Shown here piece by piece: positions 1 to 5,776 of a stretch of 17,545 nucleotides of DNA. Source of the stretch: Candidatus Aenigmatarchaeota archaeon (GTDB lineage: Archaea > Aenigmatarchaeota > Aenigmatarchaeia > QMZP01 > JACQNV01); assembly GCA_016202865.1 (NCBI GenBank), contig JACQNV010000027.1:1-17545 (forward strand). The letters run 5' to 3'. Positions within the stretch are counted from its first letter, which is position 1, and each line of letters opens with the position of its first letter. Below the pieces are notes generated by a model. The model saw only the letters and a list, made by a program, of their open reading frames with translations. It did no database searches and was not told the origin of the DNA. Both the position numbers and the translations under genes were made by a program.

Positions 1-34
1 AGGTGGAACTGGAAATAATTTAGTAGATCTGTGT

Positions 35-997
35 TTATTTAGAATCATCCAAAGGTTTCAGACCACGATAAACATCCAACATACACGCTTTCAAAGACCC
101 ATATCTACCAATTATTTCTGTGTATTCCTTATACATAGTTTTAATCGCTAATCTAACATTACTAAAATATTCTTCACTTGACATACTTCTAGACTCCTCT
201 ACAACATCCTTCTCGTCTTTAGAAAGTTCATCTTCCAACTCTGTGCCTAATGGTTTGCGTGTAGCATCTCTAGCAACCACAGAGGTAACAAGATCGTGAA
301 CACAGTAGCCATATAGCTGTAATAATCTATATACAGGATTTCCAAGAACAGCTATATGGACATCTTTCGCCTTATATGTTTTTCCATTAAAAACAATAAC
401 AGGACCAACACCAAGATGGTCCATAACATCGTATATAGAGGCTTCCCTTTCAGATTTTAATCTTTTGAATTTATTCAGATAATCAATATAGTTAATATCA
501 TCTCCCATTTCCATAACCTTTTCTGTCATGTCATCTGGTAGATCAAGAAGAGGCGATTCTGTTTGTCCAAGTTCCACATCCCAGCCAGTAAAATTATCTT
601 TTACATCTTCAGGATTTAGACCAGATGAAAGCATCTGAGCATCTTCATTAGAAATCCCCAATTCAATAGAAAATTTCCTAAATTGGTCAATTGCATAGCT
701 TGAGAATTTATAATCCTCAGTTTCGATTTCTCTAAGAATTCCTCCAATTCGAGTATCTTGTGTTTCTAGATCCTGAATAGCCCCTTCAATTTCAATATCT
801 CCAGTTTCTGTTGGGTTTTCATCTTCTTGTTCAAGTGTTCTTGTCAAAGTCCCTTCGTATTTTGCCAAAGTATCTTCGTATAGTCCATCAACTGTATCTA
901 ATAAATCCCCTACAGGATTGCCTAAAGTGTGTTTATAAGAGCCAATTTCCAGCAAAAGCCCATCTATTTTAAGATCTATTTCCTGCTCATTTGCCAT
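35..997 (-). CDS. Acidic hypothetical protein, 320 aa
   Basis: I do not recognise this protein. It starts MANEQEIDLK and has no signal peptide or membrane segment, so it is probably cytoplasmic. It is strongly acidic in its first half, with many Glu and Asp around residues 35-95, and looks mostly helical with a charged, loop-like centre. There is no obvious catalytic motif. The ATG at 997 is supported by a TATA-like box at 1021-1029 on the same strand, about 28 nt upstream, which would give a leaderless mRNA. The only other nearby gene upstream is tRNA-Pro, which has its own promoter. The 34 bases between its stop codon and the window edge hold no gene I can support. Being a real gene is likely from its length and codon pattern; the function is unknown. 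Confidence 0.7.
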   Translation of the reverse strand: MANEQEIDLKIDGLLLEIGSYKHTLGNPVGDLLDTVDGLYEDTLAKYEGTLTRTLEQEDENPTETGDIEIEGAIQDLETQDTRIGGILREIETEDYKFSSYAIDQFRKFSIELGISNEDAQMLSSGLNPEDVKDNFTGWDVELGQTESPLLDLPDDMTEKVMEMGDDINYIDYLNKFKRLKSEREASIYDVMDHLGVGPVIVFNGKTYKAKDVHIAVLGNPVYRLLQLYGYCVHDLVTSVVARDATRKPLGTELEDELSKDEKDVVEESRSMSSEEYFSNVRLAIKTMYKEYTEIIGRYGSLKACMLDVYRGLKPLDDSK

Positions 998-1020
998 AAG
1001 ATAAAATAGGAGGAAAGCAA

Positions 1021-1029
1021 TTTAAGTAT
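1021..1029 (-). promoter_or_regulatory. TATA box of the 320-aa gene
   Basis: On the minus strand this reads ATACTTAAA, centred about 28 nt before the ATG at 997. That spacing fits a leaderless archaeal transcript. It is a prediction from spacing and composition only. Confidence 0.45.
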
Positions 1030-1061
1030 ATCTAAGTGGTAATTTGATGGGACCGCGGAGA

Positions 1062-1139
1062 TTTCCATTTACCAATAACCCATGTAAATGTTTTCTTCTG
1101 GGTTATAAGGCTCTTCTTTTTCAAAAGAAGAGGGTATAA
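1062..1139 (-). other. tRNA-Pro T-loop intron at 59/60 (78 nt)
   Basis: This insertion lies between the sixth and seventh bases of the T loop. Its ends form a strict bulge-helix-bulge: the T stem as outer helix, then UUCA (54-57) paired with UGGA, two 3-nt bulges both reading AAU, and an inner helix of UAUACC with GGUAAA (one A-A mismatch). Cutting each bulge after its second base restores the loop UUCAAAU. Inside are a 9-bp hairpin (CUCUUCUUU with AAAGAAGAG, loop UGAA) and an 8-bp stem AUAACCCA with UGGGUUAU. The archaeal splicing endonuclease would remove it. Confidence 0.88.
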
Positions 1140-1160
1140 TTTGAACTCCGGTCGCCAGCA

Positions 1161-1204
1161 TTTTGTACCATCACAACTGGAAAATCCAGTTCAGTAGCTT
1201 AGTT
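1161..1204 (-). other. tRNA-Pro intron at 37/38 (44 nt)
   Basis: This intron follows G37 and interrupts the anticodon loop, the standard archaeal position. A relaxed bulge-helix-bulge can be drawn. Loop bases UUGG (32-35) face ACAA near the intron 3' end (three pairs and one G-A mismatch). The bulges are GGA and AAU. The inner helix is ACUA with UGGU. The middle of the intron is a perfect hairpin, AACUGGA and UCCAGUU around UUU (1175-1191). One or two nucleotides of uncertainty remain in the splice sites. Confidence 0.82.
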
Positions 1205-1251
1205 CCCCAAGCTGGAATCCTAGACCAAGCTAGACTACGGCCCCATCGCAT

Positions 1252-1260
1252 TTTATTTAA
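1252..1260 (+). promoter_or_regulatory. TATA box of the 96-aa gene
   Basis: The sequence tttatttaa ends 25 nt before the ATG at 1285, which predicts a leaderless transcript. It is interleaved with the oppositely directed tRNA-Pro promoter. Confidence 0.5.
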
Positions 1261-1267
1261 GCACAGG

Positions 1268-1280
1268 CAATAAATAATAC
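1268..1280 (-). promoter_or_regulatory. TATA box of tRNA-Pro
   Basis: On the minus strand this reads GTATTATTTATTG and is centred about 29 nt upstream of the first tRNA base at 1244. That spacing suits a tRNA with a very short 5' leader. It lies in the leader of the divergent 96-aa gene. Confidence 0.45.
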
Positions 1281-1284
1281 ACAT

Positions 1285-1575
1285 ATGGATGAAAAGAAGA
1301 TAGAGCTTTTTGTGATTTTTCAAGAAAAACTGGGTATGTTAATTAATGATAGGGTTTTCAGGGAAGAGTTTTTTGAGCCTATATTATATTCTGGTTTTAC
1401 CGATGAATTGTTAGAAAGAGTTATAGATCACATCCTGGAAGATGAAGAAATGAAAACAACAGTTGATGGAATTCCAGCATCTGAAGTAAAAAGCGATTTG
1501 AAAGTCCTGCTTAAAAAACTAATAGAAAGATTCACAAAATACAAGACAGAACCAAGCGATGATTATATTGGTTAA
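1285..1575 (+). CDS. Small hypothetical helical protein, 96 aa
   Basis: I do not recognise this protein. It is rich in Leu, Ile, Glu and Lys with regularly spaced hydrophobic residues, so it is probably all-helical and cytoplasmic. There is no signal peptide, Cys cluster or catalytic motif. The ATG at 1285 sits 25 nt after a TATA box, consistent with a leaderless mRNA. A stem followed by six T residues lies just after the stop codon, suggesting a single-gene transcript separate from the surface-protein unit that follows. It could be a small regulatory or structural protein, but nothing in the sequence says which. Confidence 0.65.
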   Translation: MDEKKIELFVIFQEKLGMLINDRVFREEFFEPILYSGFTDELLERVIDHILEDEEMKTTVDGIPASEVKSDLKVLLKKLIERFTKYKTEPSDDYIG

Positions 1576-1596
1576 TAGCGTTCTATATCATCTGCA

Positions 1597-1617
1597 AGAT
1601 AACCAGATATCTTTTTT
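1597..1617 (+). terminator. Probable terminator after the 96-aa gene
   Basis: A short stem, agata with tatct around a 6-nt loop (1597-1612), runs into six T residues at 1612-1617. Archaeal termination depends mainly on the T tract, so the tract is the stronger part of the evidence. Confidence 0.45.
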
Positions 1618-1626
1618 GAAACTGCA

Positions 1627-1634
1627 TAATATAT
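1627..1634 (+). promoter_or_regulatory. TATA box of the surface-protein gene
   Basis: The sequence taatatat is centred about 28 nt before the ATG at 1659. It would drive a leaderless mRNA for the surface protein and the following lipoprotein. Confidence 0.45.
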
Positions 1635-1658
1635 GCTGATGAAAAGGAAATATATTTT

Positions 1659-3602
1659 ATGTATTCAAAAGCATTGTATTTTTCAATAATGGCATTTGTT
1701 TTTTTGTTAATAGTTTCCACCGCTAGGGCAGACAACAACACATTGTGCCCTTCCCCTTATCATGTATTAACATCAGACAACAGATGTGTTTGGTCTTGTA
1801 GCACGGGGACAACACCAGACAACCCGTCTAATGAGTGTGCTTGCCAGCCAGGTTATACGCAAACAGGTACAGACTCCTTTGGCAGAAGAACTTGTTCAAA
1901 TTTAACTTCCGCATCGCCATCTACAACACCCTCTTCTTCACCATCTACATCATCTGAACCAACAGCAAGCCCTATACCATATGACGCAACAGAGCCACCA
2001 AAGAGCGAGTACACTTACACACAATGCAACCCTAACAACCTTATTTACTGTGCAGATGAACCAACATGCAAGTTGAACGGCGGTAAATGGTGCGATAATA
2101 AGTGTCTGTTCGAGTGTGCCTACCAGCCCAAGTATACACCGTATCCATATCAATCCAATTATAACCAATACCCAACTCAACAGGTAACACCTTCGTACTA
2201 TCCATATCGAACTCAACAATACACACCCAAAACTTCAGAAAAACCAAAACCAACAGAGCTAAAACAAGACAACAGTGCAGACCCTTTATCTATCTTGTCA
2301 TCTGTATTGCAGTTGGAACAGTTGAAAGTCAAAATAGACATTCTTAGAGGCTCTGTCAAAAAATTGGTGAATTATCACAATTCAAAAGGTAATTTGGAGT
2401 ATTCGAATAAGTGGGAAGCAATATTTTCTAATATGGAAGAAGTCACACAAATGATGAGTGGCTTGGCTGATTCTGTAAGGTCTGCCATATCTGATTTTAC
2501 AAAGGACGACCTGTCAAAATTCAAGTCTGAGTTGAAAAATATAGCAGATAAAATCCAGGCCATAATTAAAAGGGTTGCCGATGTTAGGTCAACACAGCCA
2601 TCTAAAACACCACAAAAATCACCTACACAAATCACTTCACCGTCCGTCGCACCATCAAACTCGACTCAGCCAACACCCACATCAAATATAACACCCCTAC
2701 CAACAGAAACTATTGAGCCAAGCACAACACCATCACCGGCTACAGAAGCCCCATCAGATCAGTTTGTGAAATTTAGAACAAAGCCAGGAACATACAACTG
2801 GCACAACTGGGGTTCGACTTTAAGGGGCGAGGCAAGTTATAGTAGATACAATATAACAAATGTAGAGTATTATTTCAAAAAATTAAGCGACGGATCTTAT
2901 TACAGTCCAAGGGGCACCCTCAATACACCCGATTACAAATACTGGTCTCCAAACGAGACAATATATAACAGATCTAGCGATGTTCCATCATTAAAATATA
3001 AATCCTTCTATATGCAGGTATTCATTCCAGGCCTCACACCGGGAGACACATACGAATTTGGAGTCAGAGTCACAAAACAGGACGGAACAAAGACAGACTG
3101 GTATAAGGCTCAGTATAAATACGAATCGGTCCCTGAAAAATACGTGTTATTAAAAACCCCAGTAAACGGCCAACAGTTTAAGATTGGCGACAAAGTGAAT
3201 ATCACGGGCCAATGCTTTGGTGATATGCCAGCGTATAAATGCCCGGAAAACATGCCAGAATGTGATAGCTCTACATGGAGCGCATCCTTGAAGCAGCAAA
3301 ATCCGGATGGCACTTGGAGAGACTCATGGAATCCAATTACAACATCATCTAAAGTCAACAATACCAACGGAACATGCAATTACCAATGGCCAATCCAGTC
3401 GCTGCTGGATTGTGTGTTGGTGGTAGAAACAACAAGTACTGGAACAACTAGAGGATACAACTGCACGCCGGCAACATCTCCAAGGCTCGCACAATTCAGG
3501 TTGTCTGTTTCCCCAAGTTGCCTTGGAAGCAATGCGCCAGATAGGGTGGCTGGATGTATTGGAAGGCAGGTGTATGATATCAACATAACAATATCACCTT
3601 GA
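1659..3602 (+). CDS. Large secreted Cys-rich, Thr/Pro-rich surface protein
   Basis: This 647-aa protein has a clear signal peptide: positive start, hydrophobic stretch at about 7-20, and probable cleavage after the Ala at about 24. A Cys-rich, EGF-like segment follows (about 30-80), then a Ser/Thr/Pro linker (82-115). A second Cys cluster covers 123-153 and a Tyr/Pro/Gln-rich stretch 155-195. A likely coiled coil runs from about 208 to 308, followed by a second Thr/Pro linker (311-366). The C-terminal half looks like two beta-sandwich domains: a fibronectin-III-like one (about 368-490) and an Ig-like one with several Cys (about 494-647). Many N-x-S/T sequons suggest N-glycosylation. No C-terminal membrane anchor is visible, so it is probably released or held by partner proteins. 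The role is inferred to be cell-surface contact or adhesion; the family is not recognised. Confidence 0.75.
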   Translation: MYSKALYFSIMAFVFLLIVSTARADNNTLCPSPYHVLTSDNRCVWSCSTGTTPDNPSNECACQPGYTQTGTDSFGRRTCSNLTSASPSTTPSSSPSTSSEPTASPIPYDATEPPKSEYTYTQCNPNNLIYCADEPTCKLNGGKWCDNKCLFECAYQPKYTPYPYQSNYNQYPTQQVTPSYYPYRTQQYTPKTSEKPKPTELKQDNSADPLSILSSVLQLEQLKVKIDILRGSVKKLVNYHNSKGNLEYSNKWEAIFSNMEEVTQMMSGLADSVRSAISDFTKDDLSKFKSELKNIADKIQAIIKRVADVRSTQPSKTPQKSPTQITSPSVAPSNSTQPTPTSNITPLPTETIEPSTTPSPATEAPSDQFVKFRTKPGTYNWHNWGSTLRGEASYSRYNITNVEYYFKKLSDGSYYSPRGTLNTPDYKYWSPNETIYNRSSDVPSLKYKSFYMQVFIPGLTPGDTYEFGVRVTKQDGTKTDWYKAQYKYESVPEKYVLLKTPVNGQQFKIGDKVNITGQCFGDMPAYKCPENMPECDSSTWSASLKQQNPDGTWRDSWNPITTSSKVNNTNGTCNYQWPIQSLLDCVLVVETTSTGTTRGYNCTPATSPRLAQFRLSVSPSCLGSNAPDRVAGCIGRQVYDINITISP

Positions 3603-3609
3603 GGTAATT

Positions 3610-3840
3610 ATGCAAAAAGAAAAATCTAATAAAATAAAAGTGGCTATCGGATTAGCAGTAGTCATGATTGTTTTGGTCTCAGGTTGCACCCAGCCAGAAA
3701 AATCAACAGTCCAAACAACAAACCAAACAGAAATAAAATCAGACACACAGGCCACTACAATTGAAGAGGATACATCTGAAACACTTGACGAGATTTCCGA
3801 TTCAATAAAAGGTATACAGGATAATCTGGCAGAAAGTTGA
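3610..3840 (+). CDS. Small lipoprotein, 76 aa
   Basis: A positively charged start and hydrophobic stretch (about 10-24) end in the lipobox LVSGC, with the lipidated Cys at 26. The remaining roughly 50 residues are acidic and Thr-rich, with a short amphipathic helix at the C-terminus. The ATG lies 7 nt after the surface-protein stop codon. A GAGGT Shine-Dalgarno-like site at 3601-3605 overlaps that stop and lies 4 nt from the ATG, so translation is probably coupled. It may be a membrane-anchored partner of the surface protein. No family is recognised. Confidence 0.7.
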   Translation: MQKEKSNKIKVAIGLAVVMIVLVSGCTQPEKSTVQTTNQTEIKSDTQATTIEEDTSETLDEISDSIKGIQDNLAES

Positions 3841-3846
3841 TGCCAG

Positions 3847-4980
3847 TCAAAATGTTCTGGCAAAGCAAACCCGTCTACCATGTTCTGGCAAAGCACTTAG
3901 ATCAATTCCAGATTCCTCAAGCCTGCTATTCAAGTAGTCTAATGCGGCCCTATATTTTTCAGGTGATTTTTCTATAATCCTTGGACAGCCGAATTTTAAT
4001 GGTGAGTCACCATCGCCTTGTGCAAGCTGGTCTTGCAACCTTCTAAACCTTTCACTTTGATAAATATCAGCCAAACTTGAGACCCCTATATTGCCTTGTT
4101 TAAATTGTGGATCCCTCAAACTGTTGCACGGGTAAATATCTCCTCTTGAATCAATCATAATCATATCCCTGCTTCCTGCTGGACAACCCTCGCATCCACT
4201 GGCTTCTGCGCCTTTCTTCATTCTGTGAAAATACCCTCCAATCGTGTGCTCTAGTGCTTCTTTTGTCTCTGGAGTTCCTGTTTCATATGTGTCAATCAAA
4301 ACATCAACCATTTCGATCAAATCTGGTGTTCCCAATCCATTTCTGGCAGCTGCTCCAATCTCCTGCAACGGCAAAACATTGACCTTTGCAACACCTAAAC
4401 CAGTTACAAAGTCCACATAACTTTTAAAATCAAGAAGGTTCCCTGAGTGCGCCACAAAGTTTGTTTCTACATAAACCCCTCTTTTTATCTGTTTTTGTAT
4501 AAAATCCACAACCCTATCAAAAGGTATGTTTATCCTTAACTGCCTATGAACCAGCTCTGCGCTTCCGTCTAAAGAGACTGTATAACCAACCCTTCCTGGA
4601 AACTCGTCATTTAAAGCAACTACACCGTCTTGAAAGTATTCTGGAACAGTAAGACCTTCTGTTGTAATTGTTGTAAACAAACCGCGTTCAACAGATCTCC
4701 TAACCAATTCCAGCTCCCTATTTCTTAATCCACTAGCAGCATTCTTCAAAATTAAATTGCTCCCTTCAGGGGATGATCGCGCATACTCTTCAACAAAATG
4801 CAAAAAATCTGGCTTAGTCGCGTCACCCTGTTTTGGAACATCGATATTGCAGTGAAGGCAACCCAACTTGCATGTTCCTTCTGTTTCGACTATAGCTAAT
4901 CCCTGTTCCATCTGTCCATTTAAAGAAACCATCCTGGGGTTAAGGTTCCCCTTTACAATCGCTACAGCTTGACCTATCAT
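3847..4980 (-). CDS. Radical SAM protein with SPASM-like C-terminus
   Basis: The N-terminus holds the canonical C-x3-C-x2-C motif (CKLGCLHC, Cys at 37, 41 and 44 from the ATG at 4980), which binds the 4Fe-4S cluster that cleaves S-adenosylmethionine. The rest fits a radical SAM barrel. A C-terminal Cys-rich part has CEGCPAG, then YPC about 20 residues later, and a late FGCP. This resembles SPASM or twitch domains that bind extra Fe-S clusters in peptide- or protein-modifying enzymes. The substrate is unknown. An in-frame TTG at 4989 would add three residues, but the ATG fits the TATA box at 5007-5014 better. The last residues lie in a 28-nt direct repeat and may have been altered by it. It is divergent from a TrmB-like regulator that may control it. 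Confidence 0.82.
   Translation of the reverse strand: MIGQAVAIVKGNLNPRMVSLNGQMEQGLAIVETEGTCKLGCLHCNIDVPKQGDATKPDFLHFVEEYARSSPEGSNLILKNAASGLRNRELELVRRSVERGLFTTITTEGLTVPEYFQDGVVALNDEFPGRVGYTVSLDGSAELVHRQLRINIPFDRVVDFIQKQIKRGVYVETNFVAHSGNLLDFKSYVDFVTGLGVAKVNVLPLQEIGAAARNGLGTPDLIEMVDVLIDTYETGTPETKEALEHTIGGYFHRMKKGAEASGCEGCPAGSRDMIMIDSRGDIYPCNSLRDPQFKQGNIGVSSLADIYQSERFRRLQDQLAQGDGDSPLKFGCPRIIEKSPEKYRAALDYLNSRLEESGIDLSALPEHGRRVCFARTF
3852..3895. repeat. 16-nt direct repeat at radical SAM 3' end
   Basis: The sequence atgttctggcaaagca occurs exactly at 3852-3867 and again at 3880-3895, a period of 28 nt. Because 28 is not a multiple of three, the two copies are read in different frames: ALPEH in one and CFART in the other, just before the stop. 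It looks like a short tandem duplication that changed the C-terminus. Confidence 0.8.
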
Positions 4981-5006
4981 ATAATACAAAATATCAAACA
5001 GAAGCA

Positions 5007-5014
5007 GATAAATC
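5007..5014 (-). promoter_or_regulatory. TATA box of the radical SAM gene
   Basis: On the minus strand this reads GATTTATC, about 30 nt before the ATG at 4980. The spacing favours that ATG as the start. Confidence 0.45.
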
Positions 5015-5019
5015 TATGC

Positions 5020-5034
5020 TGTGAAAAATTCACA
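5020..5034. promoter_or_regulatory. Perfect 15-nt palindrome, probable operator
   Basis: TGTGAA and TTCACA flank AAA. The site lies in the divergent region between the radical SAM gene and the TrmB-like gene, 3 nt before the TATA box of the regulator and 6 nt from that of the radical SAM gene. A bound protein would affect both promoters. The adjacent TrmB-like protein is the natural candidate, by inference from position. Confidence 0.6.
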
Positions 5035-5036
5035 AC

Positions 5037-5044
5037 TATTTAAG
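5037..5044 (+). promoter_or_regulatory. TATA box of the TrmB-like gene at 5066
   Basis: The sequence tatttaag lies about 25 nt before the ATG at 5066, predicting a leaderless mRNA. The 15-nt palindrome is directly upstream, where TFB would bind. Confidence 0.5.
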
Positions 5045-5065
5045 CAGCAGCGAAAATAATAAAGC

Positions 5066-5776
5066 ATGGATACGGAGATATTGAAAGGAATTGGTTTTGA
5101 AGAAAAAGAGGCAAAGATATATTTAGTTCTGCTAAAGTTTGGCAACTCTCCAGCAAGCAAAATAGGAGAGGAGCTAGGTTATGATCGCACAACAACATAT
5201 TATGCCTTGCTCAGAATGGTAGAAAGGGGCTATGTCACGTACTTAATAAAAAATGATGTGAAATATTTTCAGCCAGTGAGACCTGAGAAAATACTTTCCA
5301 AGGTGAAAGAGAGCGAGAACGCCTTTTCTGAAATAATACCAGATTTGAAAAAGATAAGTGGATTGGGTCAGTCAGACTTCTCAGTTGAATTGTATAAAGG
5401 AAAGGAAGGCTTGAATACCTTGTATAGAGACATAATAGAGCAAGGTGGCGAGCTGCTAAGTTTCGGTGTAGATGAAAAAACTTTCATTGATTTCGATATT
5501 CTTCATTTCAAAAGGTATGTTAAAGATGTTGACAGAGGAAAGTTGAAGGAGAGAATATTAACACATTCTGAGGCGACAGACTTTGGCAGCAAGAAAAGCC
5601 AGTATAGGTTTTTGCCAAAAGAATATTTCTCACCTACGCCTGTTGCTGTTTACGGAGACAAAGTGGCGATAGTTATCTGGGAACCAACACTACATATAGT
5701 TGTGATAAAAAGCAAAGCCCTGGCAGAATCATTCACAAATCACTTCGAATTTTTGTGGAAAGTAGCAAAGGGTTAA
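5066..5776 (+). CDS. TrmB-family transcriptional regulator
   Basis: The 236-aa protein has the TrmB layout. An N-terminal winged helix (about 1-75) contains GFEEKEAKIYLVLL, a recognition region near YDRTTTYYALLRM, and a wing ending in YFQPVRPEKIL. A short helical linker and a C-terminal domain of the TrmB/phospholipase-D-like fold (about 105-236) follow. TrmB proteins bind DNA as dimers and respond to small ligands, often sugars; the ligand here is unknown. It is shorter than the sugar-sensing TrmB proteins and lacks the long C-terminal sugar-binding extension. The stop codon overlaps the aspS stop by 4 nt (convergent genes). It probably regulates itself and the divergent radical SAM gene through the palindrome at 5020-5034. 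Confidence 0.85.
   Translation: MDTEILKGIGFEEKEAKIYLVLLKFGNSPASKIGEELGYDRTTTYYALLRMVERGYVTYLIKNDVKYFQPVRPEKILSKVKESENAFSEIIPDLKKISGLGQSDFSVELYKGKEGLNTLYRDIIEQGGELLSFGVDEKTFIDFDILHFKRYVKDVDRGKLKERILTHSEATDFGSKKSQYRFLPKEYFSPTPVAVYGDKVAIVIWEPTLHIVVIKSKALAESFTNHFEFLWKVAKG

Larger units (their letters stand above)
1048..1244 (-). tRNA. tRNA-Pro(GGG) with two introns
   Basis: Read on the minus strand from 1244, the gene folds into a complete tRNA once 1161-1204 and 1062-1139 are removed. The exons are 1205-1244, 1140-1160 and 1048-1061, giving 75 nt. The acceptor stem is GGGGCCG with CGGUCCC (one G-U pair), the D stem GUCU with GGAU, the anticodon stem CCAGC with GCUGG, and the T stem CGGAG with CUCCG around the loop UUCAAAU. 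The anticodon loop UUGGGGU carries GGG at 1208-1206, so the tRNA decodes CCC and CCU. The discriminator is A73 at 1048 and CCA is not encoded. One intron is at the canonical 37/38 position and the other is inside the T loop at 59/60. The cloverleaf and amino acid identity are directly visible; exact splice sites are inferred from the bulge-helix-bulge fold. Confidence 0.92.

Noticed and set aside
1633..1660. CTGATGA resembling box C of a guide RNA
   Set aside because: The first base does not fit the consensus and no CUGA box follows at a suitable distance. It lies in the promoter and start of the surface-protein gene.
4981..4989. TTG start adding three residues to the radical SAM protein
   Set aside because: The ATG at 4980 is stronger and better spaced from the TATA box; the extra residues match nothing in the family.
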